From Cytobacillus firmus (GTDB lineage: Bacteria; Bacillota; Bacilli; Bacillales; Cytobacillaceae): a stretch of DNA of 64,000 nt. Positions 63,761 to 64,000 of the stretch are shown here, in pieces. The DNA lies in assembly GCF_023657595.1 (NCBI RefSeq), contig NZ_CP098323.1, forward strand, positions 1,884,001-1,948,000, read 5' to 3'. The notes beneath the pieces are model-generated. The model worked only from the letters and a program-made list of their open reading frames with translations. It was not told the origin of the DNA and ran no database searches. Each line of letters starts with the position of its first letter. The first letter of the stretch is position 1. The translations under genes were made by a program, and so were the position numbers.

Positions 63761-64000
63761 ATGGAGATCAATGTAAAGAAATTGCCTGAAACAGAAGTAG
63801 CGTATATCAGGCGTACCGGAAGTTATTTTGAGCCGCAGGATCATTGGGGAAGATTGATTGGATGGGCAAACAATCATGGATTATATCCTCCGCAGGAATT
63901 TTTCATTGGCATATCATTGGATAATCCTGATCTGGTGGAGAGCAAGGATTGCCGCCACGATGCCTGTGTTACTATTCCTGAAGGCTTTAATAAAGAGGAG
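63761..64000 (+). CDS. GyrI-like/AraC effector-binding protein, 3' end outside the window
   Basis: 80 codons are visible: INVKKLPETEVAYIRRTGSYFEP, HWGRLIGWANNHGLYPPQEFFIGISLDNP. This is the start of a GyrI-like small-molecule-binding domain. AAGGGGG stands 9 bases before ATG. Whether it is a stand-alone SbmC-type protein cannot be seen. Confidence 0.8.
   Translation, partial: MEINVKKLPETEVAYIRRTGSYFEPQDHWGRLIGWANNHGLYPPQEFFIGISLDNPDLVESKDCRHDACVTIPEGFNKEE

Overview
The window comes from the chromosome of a spore-forming Bacillaceae bacterium, close to Bacillus, Cytobacillus or Mesobacillus. The evidence is a largely conserved B. subtilis-like block (glnA, then lexA-yneA-yneB-ynzC-tkt-sirA-yneF, then ynzD-ccdA-yneI-ccdC-yneK), Spo0E-like and CotB-like sporulation proteins, AGGAGG-type ribosome binding sites and moderate-to-low GC.

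Layout. (1) 1-4555: the 3' part of glnA, then a 2.8 kb insert carrying a 29-residue-repeat protein and a decayed copy of the glnA 3' end. (2) 4800-19420: SOS and housekeeping block (LexA and YneA with three LexA boxes, YneB resolvase, transketolase, SirA, a heterodimeric ABC exporter, CcdA/YneI/CcdC and others). (3) 19500-28740: a selenocysteine tRNA gene (selC) followed by a ~9.1 kb island bounded by a 65-bp direct repeat of the selC 3' end. The island holds phage-type small genes, a DSR2-type SIR2 anti-phage protein, a frameshifted IS110-family transposase and unknown genes. No intact integrase is visible. (4) 28900-37440: YehS, then a glycerol-phosphate regulon: Ugp-like ABC importer, metallo-hydrolase, HAD phosphatase, a secreted lamin-tail protein and the antiterminator GlpP. 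Three separate GlpP-type terminator/antiterminator leaders lie in front of its units. (5) 37850-42120: WYL regulator and SDR oxidoreductase, followed by another insert (orphan binding protein and DUF6143-like protein) ending in a degraded copy of the SDR 3' end. (6) 42230-47570: a single-chain sigma/anti-sigma fusion, and a FadR-type regulator beside a GlcD-like oxidase and a BASS transporter. (7) 48000-51660: CotB/DUF2642 spore-coat-type genes around an ArsB-like permease. (8) 52200-55950: a norspermidine/homospermidine-type polyamine operon in which two of three genes are broken. (9) 56090-57285: adenosine deaminase under an adenine riboswitch. (10) 57800-62180: a regulator, an NhaC-family transporter and argH. 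(11) 62380-64000: acetyltransferase, SleB/CwlJ-type hydrolase and a partial GyrI-like gene.

The feature that links distant parts is that three inserts (behind glnA, selC and the SDR gene) share one architecture: an intact gene, then foreign cargo, then a second and decayed copy of that gene's 3' end, then a terminator. This is what integration at gene 3' ends leaves behind. Only the selC island has a recognisable defence cargo (DSR2). The best functional stories are the DSR2 island in selC, the GlpP multi-leader regulon that includes a secreted lamin-tail protein, the adenine-riboswitch-controlled adenosine deaminase, and the decayed polyamine operon.

All assignments were made by reading the sequence and comparing it with remembered families. 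No database search was run.
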